A DNA stretch of 64,000 nt from UBA5239 sp031548025 (GTDB lineage Bacteria; Verrucomicrobiota; Lentisphaeria; Victivallales; Victivallaceae): positions 1 through 64,000 of the forward strand of contig JAVBRM010000023.1 of the NCBI GenBank assembly GCA_031548025.1, in the 5' to 3' direction. The notes beneath the pieces were generated by a model. The model searched no databases. It was not told where the DNA came from and saw nothing but the letters and a program-made list of their open reading frames with translations. Made by a program: the position numbers and the translations under genes. How positions within the stretch are numbered: the first letter of the stretch is position 1; every line of letters begins with the position of its first letter. Positions 34,863 to 44,562 of this stretch are shown here, piece by piece.

Positions 34863-37526
34863 TTATTCTATTTGTTGAATGAAAAGCGGCTCGGTATAGC
34901 CGGCGTCGTTCGGGGTGATGCCGACCGCGCCGACACGGATTTTGACCGGTTCCCGGTGATTGCGAATCCAAAAAGAAAGCCGCAGAATACCGGCCTCGGA
35001 GGCTTCCAATGCTCCCGAGCCGTCGTTATTCAACATACGCACAGGCAGAGTGACGCGGTGCCATTCCGGAGTGCGGCGCGGTTTATGAAAGTCATAATTC
35101 ACCAGATAAACCGGAGCGGATGAATGCATCAGATAAGCCCCGGTATGAACCAGCGCCGTCGGATCGTCGACTTGATAATCAAAGAGCAAGGCACGGAGTT
35201 GCTTTTTCGCCGGCAATGGAGAATCGATAAAAACCCGAAGGCGTTCCCCGGCCTTTTGCGCGGGAGGAACAATAATTTCCAGCACTTTCCCTGGAACCGG
35301 AGCGGATGGATCATCGGCAAAAACATAACGGATGGGAGTGACCGTTGCTCCTGTATAACGAAATTTCATCTTCCCTGGAGTTCCTGAGGCAAAATTGCCG
35401 CATTCGGTATAGCTGAGCTTTTCCTCTTCTTCGACAGCGCCGGCCGGAATCCGGTCAATACTTGCAAGCGGAGTACCAGGCAGTTTACCGGGGTCCCAGG
35501 CCGACGCCGCCAACAAAAACGGACGCGCCCAGGAACCTTGTGCCATGGAAACCTCCACCGATTTTATAAGTTTATCCGGACGGGGATTTTCCCAGTCAAA
35601 AGCATTGAAACTGTAAAGAGCGCCGCGGGAGTCGTTGCCTCGCCAGACGAAACGACACCCCCAACCGCTGGTTTCGGAATTCCAATCAGTGATCTCCCGG
35701 CGGTATTTCAGGATCGTGCGAATGATTTTACCGTCCTCATAAATGAATTTCAACTCCGCTACCGGCGAAGCAATTTGTTCACGGTTGCCGCTGGCCCTGG
35801 AAATATCGCCCGGACGTTCGGAATTTATCAGGAAACTCAATCCCCTGACCGTAGTGCCGATGCTGATGACGACCGGAGCGGCGGAGGAAGGAATCGCCGC
35901 TGCATATTCGCCGGAAGCGGTAACTGCGAGACGGTATTTTTCCGGAGTTTGCGCCAAACAATTCTTCACCTTGGTGACCGTGGCGGCGTCGAGCATGGGG
36001 AATTTCGAATCCCGGCCCAGCCGCGTGTTAAGCGATGAATCGATGTTGACTGCTTCAAAGCGCACACCGTCGCGGCAAACCGGTGAATCTCCCGCCAGGC
36101 GGCGGCGAAACTCCCACGCCGGATCATAGCCGATGCGCGGATAACTCACCGCATCGGCTTTCCATGCATAATTGGCAGCCAGCACGGTTCCCGCCGCGGC
36201 TTTGGAAGTAATCTTGTCCGGCGAGAGAAACATATCGGGCAGATATCCCCAGTAGGTGAGTACAGTTCCCTTGCCGCCGTTCCGGAGCGTAAGGCGCGGC
36301 AATAACATGGTATTGATCGGCTGATGACAGAAACTGGCGGAAAGTAAATCGCTAAATCCTTTCTCCCGGAAATAAGCGAAAGTTTTTTCCTGTGGTGCGT
36401 CGCTGTAATCCCAGATATGAATAATCGTGCTTTTGCGCATTTGATCCAGCGCCTCCTCGCCGCGTTCGCGGCGGCCGGGAATAAAGCTGTCATGATAGAC
36501 GATCGGCACGGCCCCGAGCGAGTAAACCAATTCTTCATAATGACGCACCTCACGAACCAGTTGTTCTGTAGTATGACCATTTTTGCAGTAGTCGCACTGA
36601 CTCCAGCCGCAAACGCCGAATTCATCCATATTGAGGTGAAAACGTTTCGGCTGAAAAAGCCGTATGGTCTCGCGAATAACGTAATCGGTAAGCTCCCGCC
36701 CCAACGGCAACTCCGGACATAACGCAGTATTCCATGATTTGAGCGAAGCCTGACCTTTGCGGGCGGTTATCCTGGTCAGATAGTCCGGGTGCGAACGCAA
36801 CCAGTTCTCGTGAGTAATCGCCTGAATCTGCGGTATTATTTCTATATGATTTTCGGCGGCGGTACGCTTGATCAGCTCAAGCGCTTTAAGCGTGAGCGTC
36901 GGCTCGCGCCTGGCGGTAAAAGGCGAATTCCCAAGAGGCAGATTCTCGCCGAATTCCAGCAGCAACGCATTGTATTTCAAACCGCCCAGCATTTTGATGA
37001 GCCGGACAAAGCGCGGCACGTCCCCGGAGCGTAGAAAGCGCGCGACCATGTAGACGCCGCGGAGTTCCAACGACGGATAATCTTCAATTTCGACCCCGGG
37101 CAGTTCCGTTCCCCGGTTATTGCGAAGCAGATTCTCAACCGTGCGTACTCCGTAATACAGTCCGCGCACGGACCTGGCACGCAGAATGATTCCCTGTCTG
37201 TCGATGATGAGTTTGTAGCCTTCGTCCGAACCCGGAACGCCGGTTTCGCTTATTTCCAGGCGGCAAAGCGCAGTTTCACCGGGGAGACTCAGCGAAACCT
37301 TGACTGCGGGAAAACGGTCACGGATGAACTCCGCCAGCAGCTCCGCTTCGGTCTTGGCCGCCACTGGATATGAAACGGTCATATGTTCGGGAATTTTGAA
37401 ATTCTCTTTATTCCAGAAAGCTTTTTGCGCCTCCGGTATCAACCGGCAATTATCGATTTCCAGCGCATTGATCGTCAGTATCGCCAACATTGCCGCGGCA
37501 ACGGCATATTTTCTGTTTGTTGTCAT
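34863..37526 (-). CDS. Secreted GH20 beta-hexosaminidase-like enzyme
   Basis: 887 residues from ATG 37526 (GGGAGTTTGAA upstream); an upstream open stretch overlaps the pseudopilin gene. A signal peptide ends near TINALE. The GH20 accessory domain precedes a barrel with the Asp-Glu pair D301-E302 in HLNMDEFG. The C-terminal ~350 residues form additional beta-rich regions. Expected substrate: terminal GlcNAc or GalNAc. It lies 11 bp after pseudopilin copy 4 and is followed by the PHP gene. Confidence 0.87.
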   Translation of the reverse strand: MTTNRKYAVAAAMLAILTINALEIDNCRLIPEAQKAFWNKENFKIPEHMTVSYPVAAKTEAELLAEFIRDRFPAVKVSLSLPGETALCRLEISETGVPGSDEGYKLIIDRQGIILRARSVRGLYYGVRTVENLLRNNRGTELPGVEIEDYPSLELRGVYMVARFLRSGDVPRFVRLIKMLGGLKYNALLLEFGENLPLGNSPFTARREPTLTLKALELIKRTAAENHIEIIPQIQAITHENWLRSHPDYLTRITARKGQASLKSWNTALCPELPLGRELTDYVIRETIRLFQPKRFHLNMDEFGVCGWSQCDYCKNGHTTEQLVREVRHYEELVYSLGAVPIVYHDSFIPGRRERGEEALDQMRKSTIIHIWDYSDAPQEKTFAYFREKGFSDLLSASFCHQPINTMLLPRLTLRNGGKGTVLTYWGYLPDMFLSPDKITSKAAAGTVLAANYAWKADAVSYPRIGYDPAWEFRRRLAGDSPVCRDGVRFEAVNIDSSLNTRLGRDSKFPMLDAATVTKVKNCLAQTPEKYRLAVTASGEYAAAIPSSAAPVVISIGTTVRGLSFLINSERPGDISRASGNREQIASPVAELKFIYEDGKIIRTILKYRREITDWNSETSGWGCRFVWRGNDSRGALYSFNAFDWENPRPDKLIKSVEVSMAQGSWARPFLLAASAWDPGKLPGTPLASIDRIPAGAVEEEEKLSYTECGNFASGTPGKMKFRYTGATVTPIRYVFADDPSAPVPGKVLEIIVPPAQKAGERLRVFIDSPLPAKKQLRALLFDYQVDDPTALVHTGAYLMHSSAPVYLVNYDFHKPRRTPEWHRVTLPVRMLNNDGSGALEASEAGILRLSFWIRNHREPVKIRVGAVGITPNDAGYTEPLFIQQIE

Positions 37527-37537
37527 TTCAAACTCCC

Positions 37538-38341
37538 TTAACGTGCTTCGGAATACAATACCATATTCCGGTTGAAATAACGGGCCGGCTGTACCGATTG
37601 CGGATAAGTGAAACCGTAGGGATAAAACCAGCCGCCGGTCCAATGCTCTTCCTCTGTCAATGAGGCGACATTTCCGGCAAAGGTGGCAATGTTGATTCTG
37701 CCGCCGTGAGCCAGATAAGGAGCTCCAATTGTTTCGCTGGCATTGGCGGCAACGGCATAAATTTTGGCGCATTGTATCAATTTGCCGTTGCGCTTCACGA
37801 CACTGTCGGCCAGCATGATCCGCCTCGACGGAGAGATCTTTTCAAATCCGGGGAGCGGAACACGGTTGGCGCTGGTTATATAACCGTTGTTGCTGCGGGA
37901 ATCATTCACATACATACCGGTGCCGCCATTGAATCCGAGAGCACTTGAGCTATGCGCATACTGACTGCCGTAAGTCTGCGGTCCGTCGAAAAAGCTGTTG
38001 CTTTCTACAGGAATAGCCGGACAACTGGCAAAGGTTTGCGCGGAACTGGTCTTGGCTTCTTCCGGAATCAAACCCGATTGCCACAAGGCCCAGATATAGG
38101 TATAGCCGCTCTCTTGTCGGCACGGCCAGAAATCCTTGTTCGCCTGCAGGTACATTTGTCCAGCGAGACCAAGTTGCCGCAGATTGCTGACGCACTTGAT
38201 GCCGATCGCTTTGACACGGGCCTTTTGCAACGCCGGCAGCAGCATGGCGGCGAGAATAGCGATGATCGCGATCACAATCAGCAATTCAATCAGTGTAAAA
38301 TTAAATCTTTTTAACACGCTTTTTCCATTTAAATGGATCAT
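37538..38341 (-). CDS. Pseudopilin-like protein with altered H-X9-AG motif (copy 4)
   Basis: 267 residues, the longest of the five. The leader of 14 residues ends in FN before FTLIELLIVIAIIAIL. The C-terminal motif is HGGRINIATFAG: the nine-residue spacing is kept but Asp is Ala, unlike the other four. The -1 residue is Asn. An AGGAGG site precedes the ATG. It sits between the esterase and GH20 genes in the operon. Confidence 0.9.
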   Translation of the reverse strand: MIHLNGKSVLKRFNFTLIELLIVIAIIAILAAMLLPALQKARVKAIGIKCVSNLRQLGLAGQMYLQANKDFWPCRQESGYTYIWALWQSGLIPEEAKTSSAQTFASCPAIPVESNSFFDGPQTYGSQYAHSSSALGFNGGTGMYVNDSRSNNGYITSANRVPLPGFEKISPSRRIMLADSVVKRNGKLIQCAKIYAVAANASETIGAPYLAHGGRINIATFAGNVASLTEEEHWTGGWFYPYGFTYPQSVQPARYFNRNMVLYSEAR

Positions 38342-38364
38342 TGCTTACCTCCTGTTTTTTTATT

Positions 38365-39642
38365 CTATTTTCCGTGTAGCTTTTCCAGCCGCTCCAGCCC
38401 GAATTTCATCGTGCCGCCGGAGTGATCCCCAAAAGGATTGACCGAGATGCTTTTGACCGTTTCTTCCGGAATGTTGTTGAAGAAGGCAAATACGGTGGAA
38501 GACGGACAAGTGTTATCGATCAAGCCGGTATAAACCAGAATTTCGCATTTAATCATTCTACTCAGGTTTACGGCATCAAAATAGGAGACGGTTTTCTGGT
38601 ACTGGTCAGATTTTTTCAGGTAATCCGCTGCGCGGCCGAGAAACGGAAAACCGAGCGTTCGGTCGGATTTAAACGACTGGAAATTGCAGAAGGCCGGCAC
38701 GGCGGCAAATGCCAGCGACACCCGCGGCTCAAGCGCGGCCGCCGCGAGCGACTGGGCGCCGCCGAGGCTCCCCCCGCGGACAATCAGATTTTTCCCGTCC
38801 CACTCCGGGCGGCCTTTGGCAAAATTCATCGTCCGGATTACCCGCAGGAAAAGATCGCGCCATCTCCACTTATGCGGATTGTGCAAATCGGCTTTATAAG
38901 GCTCATAATAGGTACTTCGCTTGAGCTCGTAACTGGCGGAGTCAAGCCCGACTTCCAGCCCATGCCACGATGGCTGAATGACGGTTAGTCCGTATTCCGC
39001 CGCCAGTTGAACCGCACGCAAGGAATCGGGACATTTCCAGGAATGGCTCATGAATTCGACCATCACCGGAATTTTGTCGTCGTTTCCGATGGGAACCGCC
39101 AGATAACCAGTGACCGGATAGGCGCCGAGGCAATCAAGGGTGAACGAGAAAAGAGAAATCTTGCCGACATATCGAGCCGGAACCTCCAGTGGCAGAATTT
39201 CCGGATTGAGCGGCATTTTCGCAACCTCATCACGATATTTATCCCAGAATTCCAGAAAGTCCTCCGGCGGCGCGGCGGTTTCCTGAAGTTGGCCGGGATC
39301 GAACATCACCCCGACTTCGGCTGAGATTTTATCCGCCTCGAATTTAAAATTGAGCCTGCCCGGACGGTCGCTGCTCCACTCAAATGCAACCGGCGCGCCG
39401 TCCGCGCTATGCAACCGTTGTTCGCCCTGGGGCTTGCCCTCGAAACTTATCCGGCACAACACATCGAACGGAAGTGATTGTCCGCCATCGCGAAGGGCGA
39501 TTGTACCGGTCGCCTTTTCGCCGCTTTTCAATAAACCGTCCGGACGGTCGAGCTTGATGTAAAGACGCGGAGCCGCATGAAGCCGGCATCCGGCGAAAAG
39601 TATGAGCGCCGCGAATACCAAAAGAAATTTCTTATCGCACAT
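38365..39642 (-). CDS. Secreted acetyl xylan esterase-like (CE7/AXE1) protein
   Basis: 425 residues with an N-terminal signal; the sequence LFAGC could be a lipobox, though the -3 residue is Phe. An N-terminal beta domain of ~130 residues leads to the alpha/beta hydrolase, with nucleophile S292 in GGSLGG, Asp in GLIDNTCPS and His in NPFGDHSGG. Likely deacetylates plant or mucin glycans. GGAGTGACG precedes the start. It is 19 bp downstream of DUF89 in the same operon. Confidence 0.86.
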   Translation of the reverse strand: MCDKKFLLVFAALILFAGCRLHAAPRLYIKLDRPDGLLKSGEKATGTIALRDGGQSLPFDVLCRISFEGKPQGEQRLHSADGAPVAFEWSSDRPGRLNFKFEADKISAEVGVMFDPGQLQETAAPPEDFLEFWDKYRDEVAKMPLNPEILPLEVPARYVGKISLFSFTLDCLGAYPVTGYLAVPIGNDDKIPVMVEFMSHSWKCPDSLRAVQLAAEYGLTVIQPSWHGLEVGLDSASYELKRSTYYEPYKADLHNPHKWRWRDLFLRVIRTMNFAKGRPEWDGKNLIVRGGSLGGAQSLAAAALEPRVSLAFAAVPAFCNFQSFKSDRTLGFPFLGRAADYLKKSDQYQKTVSYFDAVNLSRMIKCEILVYTGLIDNTCPSSTVFAFFNNIPEETVKSISVNPFGDHSGGTMKFGLERLEKLHGK

Positions 39643-39661
39643 ACCGTCACTCCATGCAAGA

Positions 39662-40516
39662 TTATTTGAGATTGCGTCCGATGATTTGAATTGAGTTGAG
39701 CGGCGCGCCGATTTTTTCGGAAACGACGGCGCACTTAACCCGCAGTAGAAAGAAAGTCGGGCCGAAACCGCACTCCTCGATTGACTCGAAATTTCCCTGG
39801 CCTTTGGAAATAATCAAATCGGCCCGGTCGAGTTCGGCCAGAAATTCCGGCGAACAATATTTGCGGGAAACCCCCGGAAGCGCGGCGCCGCTCTCAATGA
39901 TCGGCGCGATAATGCCCGAGTCAATCGCGTCTTGCCGGGTGGCGTCGTTGAAAATCGGATTGCCTCGCACCGCCACGGTGATTTTGCCGGGAAAACGTTC
40001 AATCAGCAGGCGGTCGATCACCGACTCGCCGCAATTGTCCAATACATAGACAATACGTTCCGCCCGGTTCATCTCCACTTCCAGCCGACGCACCGCTTCG
40101 CGGTCAAACGGTTCACCGAAAACCCCCAGTATCCGCTCTTCCACCGCCTCCAGTACAAAGTCCGGGTTCATGCCGTAATCGATGACATTTCCGGAAATGA
40201 CAAGCAACAGAGCGGTTTCAAAAGGGTTGTCGCTTCTTTCCACCATCTTCTGCAGATCCGGAAGCAATTTGAGACCCAACTGAGTGGAAAGCCGTTTCTG
40301 CTCCTTGAAAAAATCGTATACTCCGGTATGCCCGGCAAAAATACGATTGAACTCACCCGAGATTTCCGGCGTGGAGCAATACGGTCTCATGCCGAGAAAG
40401 GATTTCAACATGGTATCGACAAATTCCCGCCGCCGTTCCGGTTCTTCGGTCATCAATCCGGCAAGGCGCAGAGCTCTTTTGGTCACACATTCATAACATC
40501 CAAGTTGAACCTTCAT
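39662..40516 (-). CDS. DUF89/ARMT1-like damage-control phosphatase family protein
   Basis: 284 residues. Family landmarks are an N-terminal CYEC pair, DNCGESVIDRLL, VRGNPIFNDAT and SKGQGNFES. Known DUF89 members are metal-dependent phosphatases that remove damaged or excess sugar phosphates and related metabolites. No signal peptide. As the first gene of an operon with GH20, esterase, PHP and sugar-acid dehydratase genes, it may detoxify an overflow sugar phosphate; this is inference. It diverges from the AraC gene at 40687. Confidence 0.88.
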   Translation of the reverse strand: MKVQLGCYECVTKRALRLAGLMTEEPERRREFVDTMLKSFLGMRPYCSTPEISGEFNRIFAGHTGVYDFFKEQKRLSTQLGLKLLPDLQKMVERSDNPFETALLLVISGNVIDYGMNPDFVLEAVEERILGVFGEPFDREAVRRLEVEMNRAERIVYVLDNCGESVIDRLLIERFPGKITVAVRGNPIFNDATRQDAIDSGIIAPIIESGAALPGVSRKYCSPEFLAELDRADLIISKGQGNFESIEECGFGPTFFLLRVKCAVVSEKIGAPLNSIQIIGRNLK

Positions 40517-40597
40517 TCTTTTCTCTCTTTATTTAAAATATAGCTCAATTTGATTTTTAATTGGAATTACTATTTACTTTTTCGATTGTCGCTTTAT

Positions 40598-40626
40598 TTG
40601 ACTTACTGTTATTATAGTGCTAGATT
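40598..40626 (+). promoter_or_regulatory. Promoter of AraC gene
   Basis: TTGACT (40598-40603), a 17-base spacer and TAGATT (40621-40626), about 60 bp before the start codon. Confidence 0.45.
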
Positions 40627-40686
40627 ATTGCCGTTGCAATATCAGTACGATATCAATGAATATATAAATCATTTAACTATTCGACA

Positions 40687-41604
40687 ATGATGCAGGAAAA
40701 AATTATCAATCCTCCCGAACAGTTTCCATGGTCGCACTACGAACGTTGGCTGGAAATTTCCGGTACTTACCCGGAAGAAATGTTCGATACACTGGCTATG
40801 ATCGTCCGCGAAGTCCGTCCGCAGGTATCCAGCATGGTACTGTGGGAATGCAATTCACGGTGGCAGGTCGAGGAACGGCGGCTTTGCGATAATCTTTTTC
40901 TCTTTGTCATCGACGGCGTGGAACAGATCACCATCAACGGCGAAACCAGGGAATTGCGCCGCGGCGATATCGCCCTGGTGCCGGAATTCGTACCGCACCG
41001 GTTGGCTATTGCCCCGGATTGCGCCAAATGCCGTCATTTCATCGCGCATATATTGACCGAAGTTTCATCGGTCAACAATCCGTTCGCCGGATTTGCCCAG
41101 CCGTTTTTCCGCAGCGATTTTCCGGAATCGCTGGCTTCGGATTTGCTGATGATCGCAGAGCTCACCCGCAAAAATTCGGATTTGGCGACAACCCTGATGA
41201 CGGAAATTATCCGGCGCCTGATGATTGCGGAATGTCGAAAAGGACAATTTTCGCTCAAAAGCGGCAGTCTGCGCGATGCTCGCATTTACAAAGCGCGGGA
41301 ATTCATGCGCGAAAATCTTCAGCGGAATATAAGTATTGCCGAGATCGCCGCCTCCGTTCAACTGGGTGAGGTACGTTTTCGCGCGCTCTTCAAAGCCGAG
41401 CTGGGCATGTCGCCGTCATCATATCTGCTGCGACTGCGCGTATCACGCGCCGCCGGCGATATGATTCGACTGAATTGCGGATTGAAAGAGGCCGCATTCC
41501 GCTGCGGTTTTACCAATATCTCCTATTTCTGTGTCGCTTTTCGCCGGGTGATGAGAATGACCCCCTCGGAATATCGGGAAAATTTTTACGACTGGAGTAA
41601 ATAA
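40687..41604 (+). CDS. AraC-family transcriptional regulator
   Basis: 305 residues; two adjacent ATG codons are possible starts and neither has a good ribosome binding site. A cupin sensor domain (GDIALVPEFVPHRL) precedes the double helix-turn-helix (ISIAEIAASVQLGEVRFRALF; CGFTNISYFCVAFRRVMRMTPSEYR). It is divergent from the DUF89 operon and upstream of a LacI gene, so either neighbour may be its target. Confidence 0.92.
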   Translation: MMQEKIINPPEQFPWSHYERWLEISGTYPEEMFDTLAMIVREVRPQVSSMVLWECNSRWQVEERRLCDNLFLFVIDGVEQITINGETRELRRGDIALVPEFVPHRLAIAPDCAKCRHFIAHILTEVSSVNNPFAGFAQPFFRSDFPESLASDLLMIAELTRKNSDLATTLMTEIIRRLMIAECRKGQFSLKSGSLRDARIYKAREFMRENLQRNISIAEIAASVQLGEVRFRALFKAELGMSPSSYLLRLRVSRAAGDMIRLNCGLKEAAFRCGFTNISYFCVAFRRVMRMTPSEYRENFYDWSK

Positions 41605-41626
41605 AGCTTTTCTTTTTTTATTATGC

Positions 41627-41655
41627 TTGACAAATGACACCGGTGTCATTATAAT
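41627..41655 (+). promoter_or_regulatory. Consensus promoter with palindromic operator in the spacer
   Basis: Perfect TTGACA (41627-41632), exactly 17 bases, then perfect TATAAT (41650-41655). An 18-bp perfect palindrome (41633-41650) fills the spacer and takes in the first base of the -10, with the central CG typical of LacI-family sites. The ATG is six bases after the -10, so the transcript should be leaderless. The adjacent LacI protein probably represses its own gene here. Confidence 0.85.
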
Positions 41656-41661
41656 AATAGT

Positions 41662-42651
41662 ATGATGAAAAAACCGACAACATTACAGGATATCGCCGAT
41701 TACTGCAACCTCTCGAAAGGGATGGTGGGCAAGGTAATCCGCAACCCAGAGCAGTGCAAAGCCAGCGCCAGAACCCGACAACTGGTGGCGGAAGCGGTCC
41801 AAAAACTCGATTACCGCCCCAATTTCGCGGCCAAGGCGCTCACTACCCGCCGTACCTATTGCGTCGGAATCCTGTTCCCTGCGGTAAACAGTTTTTATTA
41901 CGAGCTGGGAATTAAGCTGGACGTGGCACTGGCGCGGCACGGCTACACCAGTCTTTTTGCGTACTGGGACGTTTCCCGCAATCCGCTGCAGGCGTATCAG
42001 GAGGTTTTCGAGCGTATCCGGCTGCGAAATGTGGATGCCGTCGTCACCTGCCAGCATGAGCCGTTCCTGATCGGCAAAGGCATTCCGGTCATTATTTACG
42101 GCAACGAATACCAGGATGTGGACTGCGTCTTTCCCAACAAGAAAGATTTTGGCGTCCGCGCAGTTCAATACCTGGTCAAAAAAGGACACCGCGACATCGG
42201 TTGCTCCGGTCACTTTCCGGATATCCGTTATCAGGCGATCCGGGAGGAAATGAAGCGCCAGGACCTGGAAATCAACGAAGAATGGTTTATCGGCGGTTCC
42301 AGCTACAGCCATGGTGGTTACGAGGCCATGCAGCGGATACTCTCGTGCCGCCATCGCCCGACCGCCATGATCATGCACAGCGACCACATGGCGAGCGGAG
42401 CCCTGCTCGCCGCCCACGAACACGGCTGCCGGGTACCGGACGATATTTCCATTCTCAGTTACGACAATCTGAACGAATCGCAATACACGATCCCTCCTTT
42501 GACCACGTTTGACCAGGATTTCCCCCAAGGTGCGGAGTTGATCGCCCAGGTCCTGCTCAACCGCATGGATAACCCGGAATCCCCGTTCCGGAAATACAGT
42601 TTCAAAATGCCGCTAATTGAACGCCTGTCGGTGAAGGATTTAACATCATAA
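41662..42651 (+). CDS. LacI-family transcriptional regulator
   Basis: 329 residues with an N-terminal helix-turn-helix (TTLQDIADYCNLSKGMVGKVI) and a periplasmic-binding-like effector domain. The recognition-helix region SKGMVGKVI departs from the common TVSRAL hinge pattern. The start could be ATG 41662 or 41665; a leaderless mRNA is expected. The esterase gene 63 bp downstream is the likely regulated partner, along with itself. Confidence 0.93.
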   Translation: MMKKPTTLQDIADYCNLSKGMVGKVIRNPEQCKASARTRQLVAEAVQKLDYRPNFAAKALTTRRTYCVGILFPAVNSFYYELGIKLDVALARHGYTSLFAYWDVSRNPLQAYQEVFERIRLRNVDAVVTCQHEPFLIGKGIPVIIYGNEYQDVDCVFPNKKDFGVRAVQYLVKKGHRDIGCSGHFPDIRYQAIREEMKRQDLEINEEWFIGGSSYSHGGYEAMQRILSCRHRPTAMIMHSDHMASGALLAAHEHGCRVPDDISILSYDNLNESQYTIPPLTTFDQDFPQGAELIAQVLLNRMDNPESPFRKYSFKMPLIERLSVKDLTS

Positions 42652-42714
42652 GAAAAATATTCTAAATTTATCAAACTACTGAATGTTATTAATATAAAAT
42701 AAGGATTTATCTTC

Positions 42715-44562
42715 ATGCAAGTATGGACTGAGCCGTTCGGCAATGAAATCATCGAAGAACTGAAACTTGAAGCAGCCAAGCGCTTCCGTCGCTGGCAATT
42801 ACCGTCCAACGCGGACGAATGGTGGAAATTACGGCAGGAATTGCTGGTCAAACTGTCCGAAAAATTGACATTGGAGATCGACCATAAACTGGATCTCGAT
42901 TGCCGTTATCTGCGCGAGGTGCAATGCGACGGTTATGTGATCCGGCACTTGTGCTACCGGAGCGTGGAGAGTCGCTACGTCACCGCCTCGCTCTATGTCC
43001 CGGAGGGCGATGGAATTTTTCCGGCGGTCATGAACATGCACGGGCATGTGAAAGATGGGCGTTTGACAGCTAAAATTCAAGGGATTGGAACCGCGCTGGT
43101 CAAGGCGGGATATGTGGTTCTTTCGGTGGACGCTTTCGGAGCGGGCGAACGCACGACGCAGCACGGCACTTCGGAGTACCATGGCGCTCTTCGCGGCGGT
43201 ACGCTGTTGAACCTGGGCGAATCGCTGATGGGAATTCAGATCATCGACAACATGCGTGGGGTCGATCTGCTGCAGTCCCTGCCGTTTGTCGACAAAGATA
43301 ATATCGGGGCGACCGGCGGTTCCGGCGGCGGCAACCAGACCATGTATCTGGCGGCGTTCGACGAGAGAATCAAAGCGGCGGCACCGGTGGTCAGCGTGGG
43401 GAGCTATCAATCCTACGTCGGCGGGACCAATTGTATTTGCGAGCTCCTGCCGGACGGCCTGACCATTTGCGAAGAATCCGCCCTGCTGGCGATGATCGCG
43501 CCGCGAGCCTTGAAAATCTGCAACGCCCTGCATGATATCAACCCGACTTTTTATGTGGCCGAAATGATGCGTTCCTACACGGAAGCCGCCAAAGTATATC
43601 AAGCCTTGGAAGTGCCGGAACAACTCACGGCAATGGCATTCAACGGCCCGCATTCGTACCCGGATGAAGTTCAGTCGGCGGTGCATGGTTTCTTTGACTT
43701 TTATCTGCGCGGCCAAGGCCACGGCATGGCAAAACCGTTGCCCACTGTATCGATCTTCCCGGAAAGCGAGATGATGGCGTTTCCGGTCGGCGAACGCATT
43801 CCCGAAGTCTGCTCGATCCCGGAATATATCACCCGCCGCGCGGCGGAGCTGAAGAAAAACGCTTGCGGCACCCCGGAGAAACTGCGGGAGCTTCTCCGCA
43901 TCGAACCGGAAAGTGTCCGCCATCTGGATTATCTGGGCAGTGAAAACGGTTATGAAAAATACACGCTCGAAACCTCGCGCGGCCGCATGCTGCCGCTGCT
44001 GTTCAAGCGGGGCAACGGCAGTCTCTGCCGGATTTACGCCGCCCCCGGCGGCAAGGCCGAACTGGAGCGCGTCAACCTGATTGCGAATACCGATGATCCG
44101 GTCATTGTTTTCGATCCCTGGGGCTGTGGTGAAACCGGCTACATTGAGGAACGCTTCGCCTGGTTTGTCGAACAACACCAGTTGGGACGTTCGCTGATCT
44201 GGCTGGGACGCCGCTTGATGGGCGAATGGGTCATGGATTACCAACTCGTCCGTGATTTCGCCGCCGCCAAAATACCGGGTGTACAGTTCAATTTAGCCGG
44301 ACGGCGCGACAGCGCGGTGGCGGCACTGCTCAATGCCATTCTCGAGCCGAAAAACGTGAATACCGTCACTATGGTCAAAGCCCCGGAATCCTTCGCGGAA
44401 CTGCTGCCCGCCTCCTGCTTCAAAAACCCGGCTCCTCATGAAGTTTTGGAAGACGCCTGTACCATGGCGATGTGCATTCCCGGCATCCTGAAATGGGGCG
44501 ATCTCGAATACGCCGTCGCACTGGCAAAACAAAACGGAACCGAGGTTACTCTTTCGCCGTAG
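42715..44562 (+). CDS. Large alpha/beta hydrolase, acetyl xylan esterase-like
   Basis: 615 residues without a signal peptide. The first ~340 residues form an alpha/beta hydrolase with nucleophile S203 in GGSGGGNQ and a Gly-rich oxyanion loop (MNMHGHV). The C-terminal ~250 residues read as a second, degenerate hydrolase-like domain (VIVFDPWGCGETGY) without an obvious Ser motif. Similar cytoplasmic two-domain proteins are annotated as acetyl xylan esterases or deacetylases. It follows the LacI gene and overlaps the convergent tannase-family gene by 17 bases. Confidence 0.8.
   Translation: MQVWTEPFGNEIIEELKLEAAKRFRRWQLPSNADEWWKLRQELLVKLSEKLTLEIDHKLDLDCRYLREVQCDGYVIRHLCYRSVESRYVTASLYVPEGDGIFPAVMNMHGHVKDGRLTAKIQGIGTALVKAGYVVLSVDAFGAGERTTQHGTSEYHGALRGGTLLNLGESLMGIQIIDNMRGVDLLQSLPFVDKDNIGATGGSGGGNQTMYLAAFDERIKAAAPVVSVGSYQSYVGGTNCICELLPDGLTICEESALLAMIAPRALKICNALHDINPTFYVAEMMRSYTEAAKVYQALEVPEQLTAMAFNGPHSYPDEVQSAVHGFFDFYLRGQGHGMAKPLPTVSIFPESEMMAFPVGERIPEVCSIPEYITRRAAELKKNACGTPEKLRELLRIEPESVRHLDYLGSENGYEKYTLETSRGRMLPLLFKRGNGSLCRIYAAPGGKAELERVNLIANTDDPVIVFDPWGCGETGYIEERFAWFVEQHQLGRSLIWLGRRLMGEWVMDYQLVRDFAAAKIPGVQFNLAGRRDSAVAALLNAILEPKNVNTVTMVKAPESFAELLPASCFKNPAPHEVLEDACTMAMCIPGILKWGDLEYAVALAKQNGTEVTLSP

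Noticed and set aside
42829..44244. 471-codon open frame antisense to the large esterase
   Set aside because: Shadow of a clear alpha/beta hydrolase gene; no domain or ribosome binding site.
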